Shown: positions 47,109 to 56,360 of the stretch, in pieces
Layout: the number at the start of each line of letters is the position of its first letter
Numbering within the stretch: position 1 is the first letter of the stretch
Assembly: GCF_002288265.1 (NCBI RefSeq)
Contig: NZ_CP016778.1
Span: forward strand, 682,001-746,000
From: Candidatus Planktophila versatilis
GTDB lineage: Bacteria; Actinomycetota; Actinomycetes; Nanopelagicales; Nanopelagicaceae
Direction: 5' to 3'
DNA length: 64,000 nucleotides
Made by a program: the position numbers and the translations under genes
Notes under the pieces: model-generated
Seen by the model: the letters and a program-made list of their open reading frames with translations, nothing else
Databases searched by the model: none
What the model was told of the DNA's origin: nothing

Positions 47109-47972
47109 CTAGTTCTGTAGAACTAAGGCAACGCCCAGTGTGGTCATGGCGATTCCGATGAACCCCAGGGCGTTGATCTTTTCCCCAAAGAGAATATATG
47201 TCTCTAGCACTGCAATCGGTGGCACGAGATAGAACAAGGATGAGACCTTCGCAGCCGAACCGCGATTGAGAAGCCAGAAGAGCAAGAGCACTGCCGCAAT
47301 TGATGTGACAAGCACCGCCCAGAGCATTGCAAATAAGCCGGTCTGCGTGAGGTGGAATTCAGTCTTACCTAGCGCAACAGAGAGAATCAGCAGAACTACG
47401 CCAGAGATTGCGAACTGATAGGTGGTACCAATTAAAAGCGGAATTGCGTGACCAATTTTCTTCTGCATCAAGGTCGCAACCGTGCTTCCCAAGAGTGCTA
47501 GGACCAGTAGCCCGAGTGATGTTGTCGTAAAGTGCGATGTGCCAGAGAGCTTTGGTAAGACGACAAGAAAGACTCCGATGAATCCCAGTACTAAACCGAC
47601 TACCTGCTTTCTAGTTAAGGGTTCACTCAATAATCGAATGGCGATCAGGGAGACCAGCACCGGCTGCATACTTGTAATCACTGAAGATAGGCCTGCTGGT
47701 GCTCCCAAGCTGATTGCATACCAAACTCCCGCTAAATACATACCGTGAAGAGTGATGCCAATTGCTAGTGAGGCGAGAACATCACTCCGGGAGAGCTTTA
47801 ACGGGGCTCGAAAAATAAACGCCAGCAGCAGCAGAATGAGTGCGGCTAGAAGTAATCTGATTGCGAGAAAATAGAGCGGATCCCCTGATGAAAATGCATA
47901 CTTTGAAACTGGAAAGCCTGAGCTCCAGATCAGGACGAAGATCCAGGGCGCGAGTGCTACCAGCTTTCGCAC
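47109..47972 (-). CDS. EamA-family (DMT superfamily) transporter
   Basis: A 287-residue, ten-helix protein: FVLIWSSGFPVSKYAF at the start and the second repeat from TTSLGLLVLALLGSTVATL. Likely a metabolite or amino acid exporter. GTG start with AAGGA 4-5 bases upstream. It sits between the two halves of the respiratory cluster (qcrB and ctaF), where no transporter is expected. Confidence 0.85.
   Translation of the reverse strand: MRKLVALAPWIFVLIWSSGFPVSKYAFSSGDPLYFLAIRLLLAALILLLLAFIFRAPLKLSRSDVLASLAIGITLHGMYLAGVWYAISLGAPAGLSSVITSMQPVLVSLIAIRLLSEPLTRKQVVGLVLGFIGVFLVVLPKLSGTSHFTTTSLGLLVLALLGSTVATLMQKKIGHAIPLLIGTTYQFAISGVVLLILSVALGKTEFHLTQTGLFAMLWAVLVTSIAAVLLLFWLLNRGSAAKVSSLFYLVPPIAVLETYILFGEKINALGFIGIAMTTLGVALVLQN
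47111..47124. repeat. Small palindrome at the qcrB/EamA convergent junction
   Basis: AGTTCT, GT, AGAACT: a 6-base stem with a 2-base centre inside the last codons of the EamA gene. Too short to call a terminator. Confidence 0.25.
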
Positions 47973-48003
47973 AATATCCTTGCGGCAGCTTCGCTAGTGA
48001 TTC

Positions 48004-48408
48004 TTAGTGGCTGCTACTGGTCAGTGGCTTTTCGTACTCAGTGACCATGCCGATGATGCTGATAATGAGCGCACCTAGCGCAATCAGGGTGAGCCACCAG
48101 CCGATAATCAGACCAAGACCCATGGCAGTTGCACTTAGCGCAACCGGAAGTGGCCACCATGAGTGCGGGCTATAGAAACCAAGTTCACCGGCATCATCTG
48201 CAATTTCAGCATCGACATTATCTGAAGGAATATCAAAGCCAATTCGCTTCTGCGTGAACCAGATATAGAAGCCGACCATGCCCGCTAAACATGCTGCCAG
48301 GATCATGCCGGTAATACCAACGGCTTCACCACCGACGTAGTAATAAACCACCGACATGATCACATAGAAAATAGAGAGTCCGGTAAAGAGCTGCCAATTA
48401 GCCTTCAT
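48004..48408 (-). CDS. ctaF: Cytochrome c oxidase subunit IV (actinobacterial CtaF)
   Basis: A 134-residue, four-helix protein with the CtaF patterns: FYVIMSVVYYYVGGEAVG, FYIWFTQKRIG, and GFYSPHSWWPLPVALS. It is a small accessory subunit specific to the actinobacterial supercomplex. It begins 2 bases after the ctaD stop, with AGAAGG about 9 bases upstream of its ATG. Confidence 0.93.
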   Translation of the reverse strand: MKANWQLFTGLSIFYVIMSVVYYYVGGEAVGITGMILAACLAGMVGFYIWFTQKRIGFDIPSDNVDAEIADDAGELGFYSPHSWWPLPVALSATAMGLGLIIGWWLTLIALGALIISIIGMVTEYEKPLTSSSH

Positions 48409-48410
48409 GC

Positions 48411-50069
48411 TTAGTGACCTTCTGTCTTAATGTGAGGGTGGTGTAAATCAAATGCTGGTCGCTCAGAGCGAATGCGTGGCATCGAGGTGAAGTTATGGCG
48501 TGGTGGTGGACACGATGTTGCCCACTCAAGGGAGGAGCCATAGCCCCAAGGATCATCGACTTCAACCTTTGGTGAAATGCGAGTAATCCAAACATTGACG
48601 AAGAACGGAATCATGGAAAGAGCCAGCAAGAATGAACCAACCGTTGAAATCATATTCATCTCGGTAAAGCCATCGGTTGCTAAGTAGTCGGCATAGCGAC
48701 GAGGGAAGCCCTTAATACCTAACCAGTGCTGAATCAGGAAGGTGAGGTGAAAGCCAAAGAAGAGAGTCCAGAAGTGAATCTTGCCTAGTCGTTCATTGAG
48801 CATGCGTCCGGTCATCTTTGGCCACCAGAAGTAGAAGCCAGCGAACATGGCAAAGACCACAGTTCCAAATAAGACATAGTGGAAGTGCGCAACCACGAAG
48901 TAAGAAGCAGAGACAGCGAAATCAAGTGGTGGTGAGGCCAAGATAATTCCGGTGATTCCGCCGAAGAGGAATGTGACGAGGAATCCCATGACCCAGAGCA
49001 TCGGTGTTTCAAAGGTGACATGGCCGCGCCACATGGTTCCGATCCAGTTAAAGAACTTCACACCGGTGGGAACACCGATAAGAAATGTCATAAAGGAGAA
49101 GAAGGGCAAGAGCACTTTTCCACTAGCAAACATGTGGTGCGCCCACACTGCAACCGAGAGCGCTGAAATAGCGATGGTTGCGGCAATCAAACCTTTGTAA
49201 CCAAAGATTGGCTTACGACTAAAGACCGGCAAGATTTCAGTTGCGATTCCAAAGAATGGCAGCGCCAAGATATAGACCTCAGGATGACCAAAGAACCAGA
49301 ACAAGTGCTGCCATAACATGGCTCCACCGTTTGCCGGATCAAAGATATGTGTTCCATAGAGTCGATCTGATTCAAGTCCAAAGAGCGCTGCGGCCAATGG
49401 TGGGAAGGCCAGCAGAACGAGAATTGAAGTTAAGAGGACGTTCCAAGAGAAGATGGACATGCGGAACATCGTCATTCCAGGTGCGCGCATCGTAAAGATT
49501 GTTGTAATGAAGTTAACGCCGCCCAGGATTGTGCCAAGGCCGGAGATAGCAAGACCCATTACCCAGAGGTCGCCACCAATTCCAGGAGAGTATGTTGAGT
49601 TAGCAAGAGGTGCGTAGGCAGTCCAACCAAATGATGCCGCTCCCCCGGGAGTTAAGAAACCGGCAACGGCTTGAATTGAACCAAAGAGAAAGAGCCAATA
49701 AGAGAGCATATTAAGACGAGGGAAGGCAACATCTGCCGCTCCGATTTGTAGCGGCATGATGACGTTTGCAAAACCAACAAAGAGCGGTGTGGCAAACATC
49801 AGCAACATGATCGTTCCGTGCATGGTGAAGATCTGGTTGTACTGCTCAACGCTAATGAACTGCATTCCTGGGCGAGCAAGCTCGATGCGGATGAGAAGTG
49901 CTAGAACTCCGGCAAAGAGGAACCAGAAGAATGATGTTGCTAGGTAGAGATAACCAATGCGCTTGTGATCCGTTGAGGTGATTGTCTTTACGAACTGAGA
50001 GCCTAAAGATGTCTTTTGGACTCCCTGGCGCGGAGCTGCAATCGTTGGACGTTCTGCATACGTGGTCAT
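48411..50069 (-). CDS. ctaD: Cytochrome c oxidase subunit I
   Basis: The 552-residue catalytic subunit of aa3 oxidase. Visible ligands: the low-spin heme His in [12 protein letters not shown], the CuB His-Tyr element in [24 protein letters not shown], and the heme a3/heme a histidines in [11 protein letters not shown]. The N-terminal [11 protein letters not shown] is typical. The ATG overlaps the ctaC stop by four bases. Confidence 0.97.
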   Translation of the reverse strand: MTTYAERPTIAAPRQGVQKTSLGSQFVKTITSTDHKRIGYLYLATSFFWFLFAGVLALLIRIELARPGMQFISVEQYNQIFTMHGTIMLLMFATPLFVGFANVIMPLQIGAADVAFPRLNMLSYWLFLFGSIQAVAGFLTPGGAASFGWTAYAPLANSTYSPGIGGDLWVMGLAISGLGTILGGVNFITTIFTMRAPGMTMFRMSIFSWNVLLTSILVLLAFPPLAAALFGLESDRLYGTHIFDPANGGAMLWQHLFWFFGHPEVYILALPFFGIATEILPVFSRKPIFGYKGLIAATIAISALSVAVWAHHMFASGKVLLPFFSFMTFLIGVPTGVKFFNWIGTMWRGHVTFETPMLWVMGFLVTFLFGGITGIILASPPLDFAVSASYFVVAHFHYVLFGTVVFAMFAGFYFWWPKMTGRMLNERLGKIHFWTLFFGFHLTFLIQHWLGIKGFPRRYADYLATDGFTEMNMISTVGSFLLALSMIPFFVNVWITRISPKVEVDDPWGYGSSLEWATSCPPPRHNFTSMPRIRSERPAFDLHHPHIKTEGH

Positions 50070-50839
50070 GCTGCGCTCGCCTTCAGTGAGTCAAGATACT
50101 TCTGATAATTCTCTGGTGAAACTACCTTCACCTTAAAGAGCATTTGTGAATGGTTTCGCCCGCACAAGATGTTGCATCGACCTGGGAATTCACCAATCTT
50201 GTTGGCAGTAAATTGCAAGTGGTTCGTCTCTCCCGGCAAGTTCTGCATCTGGATCATGAATGCTGGAATCCAGAAACCATGCACTACATCGTTGGCATTT
50301 AAAGTAAAGCGCACGCTCTCACCCTTTGGAAGATAGAGAGTCGGTGGTTGTGCCGGTGTGCCGGTAACAACTGCGTCCTCGCCTGCTTCTGGGTATGAGA
50401 ACTGCCAAGACCATTGGAAGCCATCAACTGAAATCTCATGCTTGACCGGCGTTGTCTTATCAACGATCTTATTTTCTTTTATGACGGTGAAGTAGAAGAG
50501 CACTGCCACGATAATGAAGGGAATAACGGTGTAAAGAATTTCAACTGGAACGTTGTATTGGGTCTGCTTCGGAAATTCACCTTTACTGGCGTTAGCTCTA
50601 TGAAAAACAGCTGGCCAAAGAATCAAAATCAAAGTGAAGACTCCTACAACTCCGGCGGCAATCCATGAGCCCTGCCAGAGCGAGAGTGAAATGTCATTGA
50701 CGCTAGAGACTCCCTTAGGAAAGCCCATTCCAGAAACATTGTTGAGATCAAATGAGCAACCGCTGAGGAGAAATAGCGCCGGGAGAATTGCTGCCGCTAC
50801 TCGGAGTGGGCGCCAGTTGCGTGGTGCGTCTAAAGACAT
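50066..50839 (-). CDS. ctaC: Cytochrome c oxidase subunit II
   Basis: The 257-residue CuA subunit. A lipoprotein-type signal ends at Cys28 in LFLLSGCS; two membrane helices (about 48-70 and 95-115) follow, then the cupredoxin domain with [10 protein letters not shown], His in DVVHGFWIP and the CuA motif [14 protein letters not shown]. Start ATG with TATCCT exactly 6 bases upstream. First gene of ctaC-ctaD-ctaF; divergent from the NifS-like gene. Confidence 0.95.
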   Translation of the reverse strand: MSLDAPRNWRPLRVAAAILPALFLLSGCSFDLNNVSGMGFPKGVSSVNDISLSLWQGSWIAAGVVGVFTLILILWPAVFHRANASKGEFPKQTQYNVPVEILYTVIPFIIVAVLFYFTVIKENKIVDKTTPVKHEISVDGFQWSWQFSYPEAGEDAVVTGTPAQPPTLYLPKGESVRFTLNANDVVHGFWIPAFMIQMQNLPGETNHLQFTANKIGEFPGRCNILCGRNHSQMLFKVKVVSPENYQKYLDSLKASAA

Positions 50840-50845
50840 GGGTTA

Positions 50846-50851
50846 AGGATA
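50846..50851 (-). promoter_or_regulatory. -10-like hexamer for ctaC
   Basis: TATCCT on the minus strand, 6 bases before ATG at 50839, consistent with a leaderless ctaCDF message. -35 not evident. Confidence 0.45.
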
Positions 50852-50861
50852 GTGGCGAGAA

Positions 50862-51929
50862 GTGCATGCGCCCATTCGAGGCAGTAGCGTTCATCCGGTG
50901 GTACGTGTCACAGGAAACTTCACATCAGAGTCACCTCTAGCCGAGGTAGTTCGTAGCGCCCTGCTGGCCGCCTTTGACCAAGGATGGGCTGATCCGAAGA
51001 AACTTTCGCAGTCATCGGCCCGAGCGGCAATTCTGGGAAATCAAGCGCTGGAAAATATCGCTGCGAAATTGAAGGTGCCGGCAGATTCCTTGGAAGTCCT
51101 TGGGGAGCCTGCTCTGGGCCATTACTTGGCTATCGCAGGCCTGCTTCGAGATGACCTCACCTTTGCATACTCGGCTACCGACAAAGGAAAAATCAGAGCG
51201 ATAGCACGATCTCATCGTGGAGCCATTACGGAATTACAGGTCGATGATCAGGGAGCGATTAACTCTGCTCAAATTCCACAGAATTCAGTGCTCTCATTGC
51301 AATTAGCTAATGGTGAAACTGGCATTGTGCAGGACTCACAGAGACTTGCAGGGCTATCGAATTTCGTAGCCGTCGATGCAACATCTTCTGGCCCCAGAAT
51401 TGCCCTACCTGATCATTGGGATACCGCACTCTTTGATGCCCGTTCTTGGTATGGCCCTGGCGGGTTAGCAATTCTTGCGATCAAGAACAAAACCCAATTC
51501 GCATATCCGCTGCCTCATATTGCTCCAATCAAATCACCCGGAACATTTTCGCTGCCCTTGCTGATAGCCGCATCAGTTGCACTGACAAACTTCACTCCCG
51601 AAGAGGCCACACTTCGTGAGTTCGCAATTTCTGAATTAGCTACAATTCCTGGTGTGCGCGTGGTCGCCCCACAAGCACCTGCTACTACTAACGTTTTCTC
51701 CATCATCGTCGCTGGCTTTAATGGAGAGCATTTGGTGCGCGAGCTAGCTGCGCGCTCACTTGATGTGGATTCAGGTTCTGCCTGCTCCCCCGCAGATCTA
51801 CAGCCGAGCCACGTATTGGCAGCAATGGGTTATCCGACCGATGGACATCTGCTCATCACTCTAAAAAATGGGATGACTCGCGCTGATGTTCAAGCTTTAG
51901 TAAGCGCGATTTCTGAGATTACTTCTTAA
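50862..51929 (+). CDS. Cysteine desulfurase-like pseudoenzyme lacking the PLP lysine
   Basis: A 355-residue class V aminotransferase-fold protein. It keeps the IscS/NifS active-site loop DSGSACSPADLQPSHVLAAMG (Cys308), LANGETGIVQD (150-158) and Asp172 in AVDATSSG. The cofactor-binding segment, SGHK..GPKG in IscS, here reads FDARSWYGPGG (191-201), so Arg-Ser replaces His-Lys and no Schiff base can form there. The N-terminal half is also divergent. Likely a sulfur carrier, scaffold or non-enzymatic relative. The start is uncertain (GTG 50862 or an internal GTG). It shares a TTAA double stop with the kinase gene. Confidence 0.72.
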   Translation: MHAPIRGSSVHPVVRVTGNFTSESPLAEVVRSALLAAFDQGWADPKKLSQSSARAAILGNQALENIAAKLKVPADSLEVLGEPALGHYLAIAGLLRDDLTFAYSATDKGKIRAIARSHRGAITELQVDDQGAINSAQIPQNSVLSLQLANGETGIVQDSQRLAGLSNFVAVDATSSGPRIALPDHWDTALFDARSWYGPGGLAILAIKNKTQFAYPLPHIAPIKSPGTFSLPLLIAASVALTNFTPEEATLREFAISELATIPGVRVVAPQAPATTNVFSIIVAGFNGEHLVRELAARSLDVDSGSACSPADLQPSHVLAAMGYPTDGHLLITLKNGMTRADVQALVSAISEITS

Positions 51930-52903
51930 GCGGGAAGGTGGCTGGCAATTTCACTCGCTGCCTGATCACCGTAGGCCTCGGTAAAGCGAGTGAGAAATTC
52001 AGCGCTCGTAAATCGATATTCCTGAGTACCAGTAGTTTCAATCACATAGGTAGCAATCATTGAACCAAGTTGGGCGCACCGCTCATGCGATAGTCCCCAC
52101 GCAAGCCCGGCAACGAAGCCAGATCTAAAGGAATCACCGACACCTGTTGGATCCACTTTTGCCTTCTCTTTGGCGCATCCAACTTTAATGAATGTTCCAT
52201 CGATACTTTCAACCCGTGCACCATCTGAGCCCAATGTGACAATCCGATATTTCACTCGCTGCAGAATTTCGTGATCACTCCACCCAGTCTTTTGAATAGC
52301 AAGTGCCAACTCATATTCATTCATAAATAGGTAGGTAGCGCCATCGATAAGTTTCTTGATTTCTTCGCCGTTCATGCGCGCCATCTGCTGAGAAGGATCA
52401 GCTGCCACCGCGATTCCCATCGCAATTGCCACCTCGGTATGGCGCAGCATCGCCTCCGGATCATCTGGGGAAACAACCAGGATGTCGAGCTTTCCTACCT
52501 TGTCGATGATTGGCTTTAGCTCAATGTTGCGAGCCTCTGACATGGCACCCGGGAAAAATGATGCAATCTGGTTTAACTCGGTATCAGTTGTGACTGTGAA
52601 GTGGGCGGTGTGTTGCTCGGTGGAGACGAGGGCGTGTGATGTGTCCACGCCATGGCGTGTGAGCCAGGCATCGTAATCAGCGAAATCTTTACCTACCGCA
52701 GCAATCAAGATTGGGTTAAGTCCCAGAACTCCAAGGCCGAAAGCGATATTGGCGGCGCATCCCCCGCGACGGACATCTAGACCATCGACAAGGAATGAGA
52801 GCGAGACTTTTTCAAGAGAACCGGCGACCAGTGAATCTGTGAACTTGCCCGGAAAGGTCATCAGGTGATCTAGCCCAACAGAACCTGCAACGCCAATTTT
52901 CAT
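51926..52903 (-). CDS. PfkB-family carbohydrate/nucleoside kinase
   Basis: A 325-residue ribokinase-like kinase. GGCAANIAFGLGVLG is the first PfkB signature; KVDPTGVGDSFRSGFVAG is the second, with the catalytic Asp and anion hole. Related actinobacterial proteins near ctaC and erpA are often labelled adenosine kinase-like; the substrate is not evident. ATG with TAGATT exactly 6 bases upstream and no Shine-Dalgarno. Confidence 0.87.
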   Translation of the reverse strand: MKIGVAGSVGLDHLMTFPGKFTDSLVAGSLEKVSLSFLVDGLDVRRGGCAANIAFGLGVLGLNPILIAAVGKDFADYDAWLTRHGVDTSHALVSTEQHTAHFTVTTDTELNQIASFFPGAMSEARNIELKPIIDKVGKLDILVVSPDDPEAMLRHTEVAIAMGIAVAADPSQQMARMNGEEIKKLIDGATYLFMNEYELALAIQKTGWSDHEILQRVKYRIVTLGSDGARVESIDGTFIKVGCAKEKAKVDPTGVGDSFRSGFVAGLAWGLSHERCAQLGSMIATYVIETTGTQEYRFTSAEFLTRFTEAYGDQAASEIASHLPA

Positions 52904-52909
52904 GGGCGC

Positions 52910-52915
52910 AATCTA
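52910..52915 (-). promoter_or_regulatory. -10-like hexamer for the PfkB kinase
   Basis: TAGATT on the minus strand, then GCGCCC, then ATG at 52903. The same GCGCCCATG start context recurs at 43066 and 54520. Confidence 0.45.
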
Positions 52916-52942
52916 TCGAGAGATTCTCAGTAAAAGGTGGGG

Positions 52943-53305
52943 TTAGTTAAATGAATCGCCGCATGCGCATGAACCTTGCGCATTTGGATTATCAATGGTG
53001 AAGCCCTGCTTTTCGATGGTGTCTACAAAATCAATTGAGGCGCCCATCAAATATGGATCACTCATCTTGTCTACGACAACTTTGACGCTACCGAATTCAC
53101 GTGCGATATCGCCATCTTGTGCGCGGTCATCGAAGTAGAGCTGGTACTTAAGACCAGAGCAGCCACCTGGTTGCACTGCCACACGAAGATAGAGGTCATC
53201 GCGACCTTCTTGAGCTAAAAGGGCTGAAACCTTTGCGGCCGCGACATCAGTAAGTGTGATGCCAGTTGTAAGCTCGACAGGAGTTGAAGTCATTTCAGTA
53301 GTCAT
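52943..53305 (-). CDS. erpA: Iron-sulfur cluster insertion protein ErpA (HesB/IscA family)
   Basis: A 120-residue A-type carrier with the three conserved cysteines: Cys in QPGGCSGLKY and the C-terminal CACGDSF. It hands clusters to apo-enzymes; nadA next door encodes a [4Fe-4S] enzyme. ATG start with TATTCT 7 bases upstream. Divergent from nadA. Confidence 0.93.
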   Translation of the reverse strand: MTTEMTSTPVELTTGITLTDVAAAKVSALLAQEGRDDLYLRVAVQPGGCSGLKYQLYFDDRAQDGDIAREFGSVKVVVDKMSDPYLMGASIDFVDTIEKQGFTIDNPNAQGSCACGDSFN

Positions 53306-53312
53306 GTGGCTA

Positions 53313-53318
53313 AGAATA
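53313..53318 (-). promoter_or_regulatory. -10-like hexamer for erpA
   Basis: TATTCT on the minus strand, 7 bases before ATG at 53305, in the context GAGTATTCTT that also occurs before the EamA gene start at 32437. Confidence 0.4.
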
Positions 53319-53365
53319 CTCGCGCCGGGTTGCCGTGGCGAACCGAAAGAGATGACAATGCTCCC

Positions 53366-54511
53366 GTGTCTATCTCACTCTCAGATCTGCTCGTCTTAGG
53401 CCAAGGCAAAGACCTAGCCTCTGAACGGGGAGTCTCCTGCTCGGGTGAGTTACCGGCTGCAAGTGACCCCACCTTAGTTGAGCGAGCGATAGCTGCCCGA
53501 GCCACATTAGGTGATCGAGCCCTGATCCTTGGTCATCATTACCAACGCGATGAAGTTATCCGCTTTGCCGATATCACTGGTGATTCATTTAAGCTCGCAC
53601 AAGCCGCGGCCGATCAAAGTTCGGCAGAGTTCATATTTTTCTGCGGAGTGCATTTCATGGCCGAAAGTGCCGACATTCTGACTAGCGCAACACAGAAAGT
53701 CATACTTCCAGATCTAGCTGCTGGTTGTTCTATGGCAGATATGGCCACGGCCAATCAAGTGGATCAATGTTGGAAAGATCTTGAGAAGTTAGGTGTTGCC
53801 TCCCGCACGACGCCAGTGACATATATGAATTCATCTGCAGCCATCAAGAGTTTCACCGGCGAACATGGTGGAACTATTTGCACCTCATCAAATGCGCAGA
53901 AATCACTTGAGTGGGCTTTTGCTAAATCCGAGAAAGTCTTGTTTATGCCCGATCAACACCTAGGGCGAAATACCGCTGTGTTATCACTTGGCTTATCACT
54001 GGAAGATTGCGTGCTCTGGAATCCATGGAAACCCATGGGCGGCCTTACAGAAGATGAAATTCGTGGAGCGAAGATGATTCTTTGGCGTGGGCATTGTTCT
54101 GTTCATGGCCGCTTTTCACTCGATTCAATTCATGAGGTGCGAACCCGAATTCCCGGCGTGCAAGTGATTGTCCATCCAGAGTGCCAATATGAGGTTGTCT
54201 CGGCGGCGGATGTTGTGGGAAGTACTGAAAGAATTATTCAGATTGTTTCGCAATCAGCTCCGGGCAGTAAATGGGCGGTCGGTACCGAGTTGAACTTAGT
54301 CTCTAGGCTGGCTGCCAATAATCCAGATAAGGAAGTTGTCTTTCTGGATAAGACGGTCTGCTACTGCTCAACAATGAATCGAATCGACCTGCCGCACCTG
54401 GTCTGGTCGATGGAGTCCATCATTGCCGGCCACATCGTTAATGAGATTAAGGTCGATCCACGCGTAGCAAAGTATGCAAAGTTGGCTCTAGAACAGATGC
54501 TCGCTCTATAG
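53366..54511 (+). CDS. nadA: Quinolinate synthase
   Basis: Condenses iminoaspartate with dihydroxyacetone phosphate to quinolinate for NAD. Family motifs: LILGHHYQRDEVIRFAD, FFCGVHFMAESADIL, HPECQYEVV and a C-terminal VCYCSTMNRI. Cysteines for the [4Fe-4S] cluster are present. The frame is open to a GTG at 53306 abutting the erpA start; I choose GTG at 53366 (381 residues), which has GACAAT 6 bases upstream and leaves room for divergent promoters. No nadB or nadC nearby. Confidence 0.92.
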   Translation: MSISLSDLLVLGQGKDLASERGVSCSGELPAASDPTLVERAIAARATLGDRALILGHHYQRDEVIRFADITGDSFKLAQAAADQSSAEFIFFCGVHFMAESADILTSATQKVILPDLAAGCSMADMATANQVDQCWKDLEKLGVASRTTPVTYMNSSAAIKSFTGEHGGTICTSSNAQKSLEWAFAKSEKVLFMPDQHLGRNTAVLSLGLSLEDCVLWNPWKPMGGLTEDEIRGAKMILWRGHCSVHGRFSLDSIHEVRTRIPGVQVIVHPECQYEVVSAADVVGSTERIIQIVSQSAPGSKWAVGTELNLVSRLAANNPDKEVVFLDKTVCYCSTMNRIDLPHLVWSMESIIAGHIVNEIKVDPRVAKYAKLALEQMLAL

Positions 54512-54512
54512 T
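54507..54512 (+). promoter_or_regulatory. -10-like hexamer for the DUF3043 gene
   Basis: TATAGT overlaps the nadA stop codon and lies 7 bases before ATG at 54520, in the context GCGCCCATG. It may give a leaderless message independent of nadA. Confidence 0.4.
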
Positions 54513-54519
54513 TGCGCCC

Positions 54520-55050
54520 ATGACTGAATCAACTGACGATAAAAAAGGTCGCCCTACTCCTAAGCGCAAAGAGGCCGAAGCTGCACGCAAAGTTTCTTCA
54601 CTCGCCCCCGCATCTACTAAGGCAGAGAAGGCTCGAGCTAAAGAAGCATCACGCGCCGCACGTGTTGCACAGCGCGCTGCTTATCTTCGCGGAGATGAGA
54701 GCGCACTTCCTGCGCGCGATAAAGGACCGGTCAAGAAATTTGTTCGTAACTATGTTGATGCCCGTCGCTCAGTGGGTGAATATTTCTTGCCGATCATCTT
54801 CGTCGTTCTAGTTCTGACCCTGATTCCATCTAGAATCTTTCAGCTCGGAAGTATCTTCATTATGTACGCGGTACTTCTCACCTCAGTAGTTGATGGATTC
54901 TTCCTCAGTCGAAAACTCAAGACAGTAGTGACCGAAAAATTCCCCGGCGCTGAAATCAAAGGAATTGGAATGTATGGCTGGCTTCGATCCACCCAGATGC
55001 GCAGAATGCGCACGCCAAAGCCAGCAATCAAACGCGGAGATTCTTTCTAA
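54520..55050 (+). CDS. DUF3043 membrane protein
   Basis: A 176-residue actinobacterial protein. The N-terminal 75 residues are highly charged, Lys/Ala/Arg rich (RPTPKRKEAEAARK), then comes NYVDARRSVGEYFLP, two membrane helices (about 87-103 and 110-128), and a basic tail. This matches the DUF3043 family, function unknown. The repeated acidic/basic N-terminus suggests nucleic acid or partner binding on the cytosolic side. Confidence 0.85.
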   Translation: MTESTDDKKGRPTPKRKEAEAARKVSSLAPASTKAEKARAKEASRAARVAQRAAYLRGDESALPARDKGPVKKFVRNYVDARRSVGEYFLPIIFVVLVLTLIPSRIFQLGSIFIMYAVLLTSVVDGFFLSRKLKTVVTEKFPGAEIKGIGMYGWLRSTQMRRMRTPKPAIKRGDSF

Positions 55051-55060
55051 ACTTCTTTAC

Positions 55061-56062
55061 TTAAGCGCGTGGTCTAGGAGTTTTATCTTGATCGGCTCTG
55101 CGTTCGGGTAAATCCCCCAGGATTTTATCGATAGTTGCCATGACATCGAGTGAGAGCTTTACTCCAGCTGCTTTAACATTTTCTTTCACCTGAGCCGGTT
55201 TTGTAGCACCCATGATTGCCGAAGAGACATTCTCGTTCTGCAATACCCAGGCCAGAGCAAGCTGAGAAGTAGTTAAGTCATGATCTGCCGCTATCGGTTT
55301 CAGATTTTGCACAGCAACCAGAATTTCATCTTTCATAAAGGCTGAGATAAAACCTGCTCCGCTCTTCTTATCTGTTGCCCTGGAGCCAGCCGGAGGTTTC
55401 ACACCCGGCAGATACTTGCCAGTGAGAACTCCTTGCGCCATCGGTGACCAAACAATCTGACCAATCCCCTCTTTCTTTGAAAGCGGAACAACTTCGGCTT
55501 CAATCACTCGCCAGAGCGCAGAATATTGCGGCTGGCTGGAGACAAATCGGTTGTATCCACGTGCATCTTGAATCGCAAGTGCCTGGGCTATCTGTGGGGC
55601 GGTCCATTCCGAGAAACCGATGTAGTGAACTTTCCCCTGGCGAATCAGATCATCGAAGGCGCTTAAGGTTTCTTCTAGCGGTGTTTCCACATCAAATCGA
55701 TGTGCCTGATAAAGATCGATGTAATCAGTTTTTAGACGCTTGAGTGAAGCGTTGCAAGATTCCATAATGTGTTTACGAGAGAGTCCACGATCATTTTTTC
55801 CAGGTCCAGTTGGCCAGTAGACCTTGGTAAGTAATTCGTATGATTCACGGCGCACGCCTTTGAGCGCTCTACCTAAAATAACTTCTGCCTTTGTTCCAGC
55901 GTAGACATCGGCTGTATCAAATGTTGTGATGCCGCAATCGAGGGCAGCCTTCACACATTTTGCAGCTGCTTCAGATTCAACTTGGGATCCATGGGTAACC
56001 CAGTTTCCATAAGAAATCTCTGAGACATACATTCCTGAACTTCCGAGGCGTCTATATTCCAT
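55061..56062 (-). CDS. Aldo/keto reductase
   Basis: A 333-residue NADPH-dependent reductase (potassium channel beta-subunit-like group). The catalytic tetrad is visible: Asp and Tyr in TFDTADVYAG, Lys in LLTKVYW, His in YQAHRFD. Substrate unknown. ATG at 56062 with AAGGTGG about 5 bases upstream is preferred over GTG at 56071. Divergent from the cobalamin riboswitch. Confidence 0.9.
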   Translation of the reverse strand: MEYRRLGSSGMYVSEISYGNWVTHGSQVESEAAAKCVKAALDCGITTFDTADVYAGTKAEVILGRALKGVRRESYELLTKVYWPTGPGKNDRGLSRKHIMESCNASLKRLKTDYIDLYQAHRFDVETPLEETLSAFDDLIRQGKVHYIGFSEWTAPQIAQALAIQDARGYNRFVSSQPQYSALWRVIEAEVVPLSKKEGIGQIVWSPMAQGVLTGKYLPGVKPPAGSRATDKKSGAGFISAFMKDEILVAVQNLKPIAADHDLTTSQLALAWVLQNENVSSAIMGATKPAQVKENVKAAGVKLSLDVMATIDKILGDLPERRADQDKTPRPRA

Positions 56063-56137
56063 ATCGCCCACCTTATGTCCTTGCGTGGCTAGTTGCCAAG
56101 GGTCACCTCATGTGGTTTTCTTCGACCACAACTAAAT

Positions 56138-56241
56138 AGATATCTCCGTGGGGGAAGTTCGGTGCAAATCCGACGCTGACCCGCAACCGTAAGAGCAGAA
56201 GTTTTGACTTCTAATCAAGTCGGATTACCCACCTAGATATT
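56138..56241 (+). ncRNA. Cobalamin (B12) riboswitch aptamer
   Basis: Conserved elements in order: GGAAGTTCGGTGCAAATCC, the B12-box GCTGACCCGCAACCGTAA (from 56175), a side hairpin AGAAGT/ACTTCT, and AAGTCGGATTACCCACC. P1 can form between ATATCT (56140-56145) and AGATAT (56235-56240). It precedes a secreted protein and ECF transporter genes, so it likely represses corrinoid uptake when B12 is plentiful. Confidence 0.93.
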
Positions 56242-56253
56242 TGCATTAGACCA

Positions 56254-56278
56254 ACACCCGCCGAGGTTTGCGGGGTGT
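56254..56278 (+). promoter_or_regulatory. Stable hairpin downstream of the B12 aptamer
   Basis: ACACCCGC and GCGGGGTGT pair with one bulged base around an 8-9 base loop. No T-run follows, so it is part of the expression platform or a spacer helix rather than an intrinsic terminator. Confidence 0.5.
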
Positions 56279-56325
56279 AGTCCAAGAGTTACTAGGCCTT
56301 CCGTGCTTAGCGCTTGCGAGCTACC

Positions 56326-56350
56326 CCTGTGAGACTCTCTAACACAGGAG
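56326..56350 (+). promoter_or_regulatory. Ribosome-binding-site sequestering hairpin
   Basis: CCTGTG (56326-56331) pairs with CACAGG (56343-56348) around an 11-base loop. The 3' arm contains the first bases of the Shine-Dalgarno AGGAG (56346-56350), which lies 10 bases before the ATG at 56361. This would let the upstream aptamer control translation. Confidence 0.6.
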
Positions 56351-56360
56351 ACTCCAGTAC

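Noticed and set aside
53306-53365. Longer NadA start at GTG 53306
   Set aside because: It would abut the erpA ATG with no room for either promoter, and the added residues are unlike NadA; GTG at 53366 has a -10-like hexamer at the recurrent spacing.
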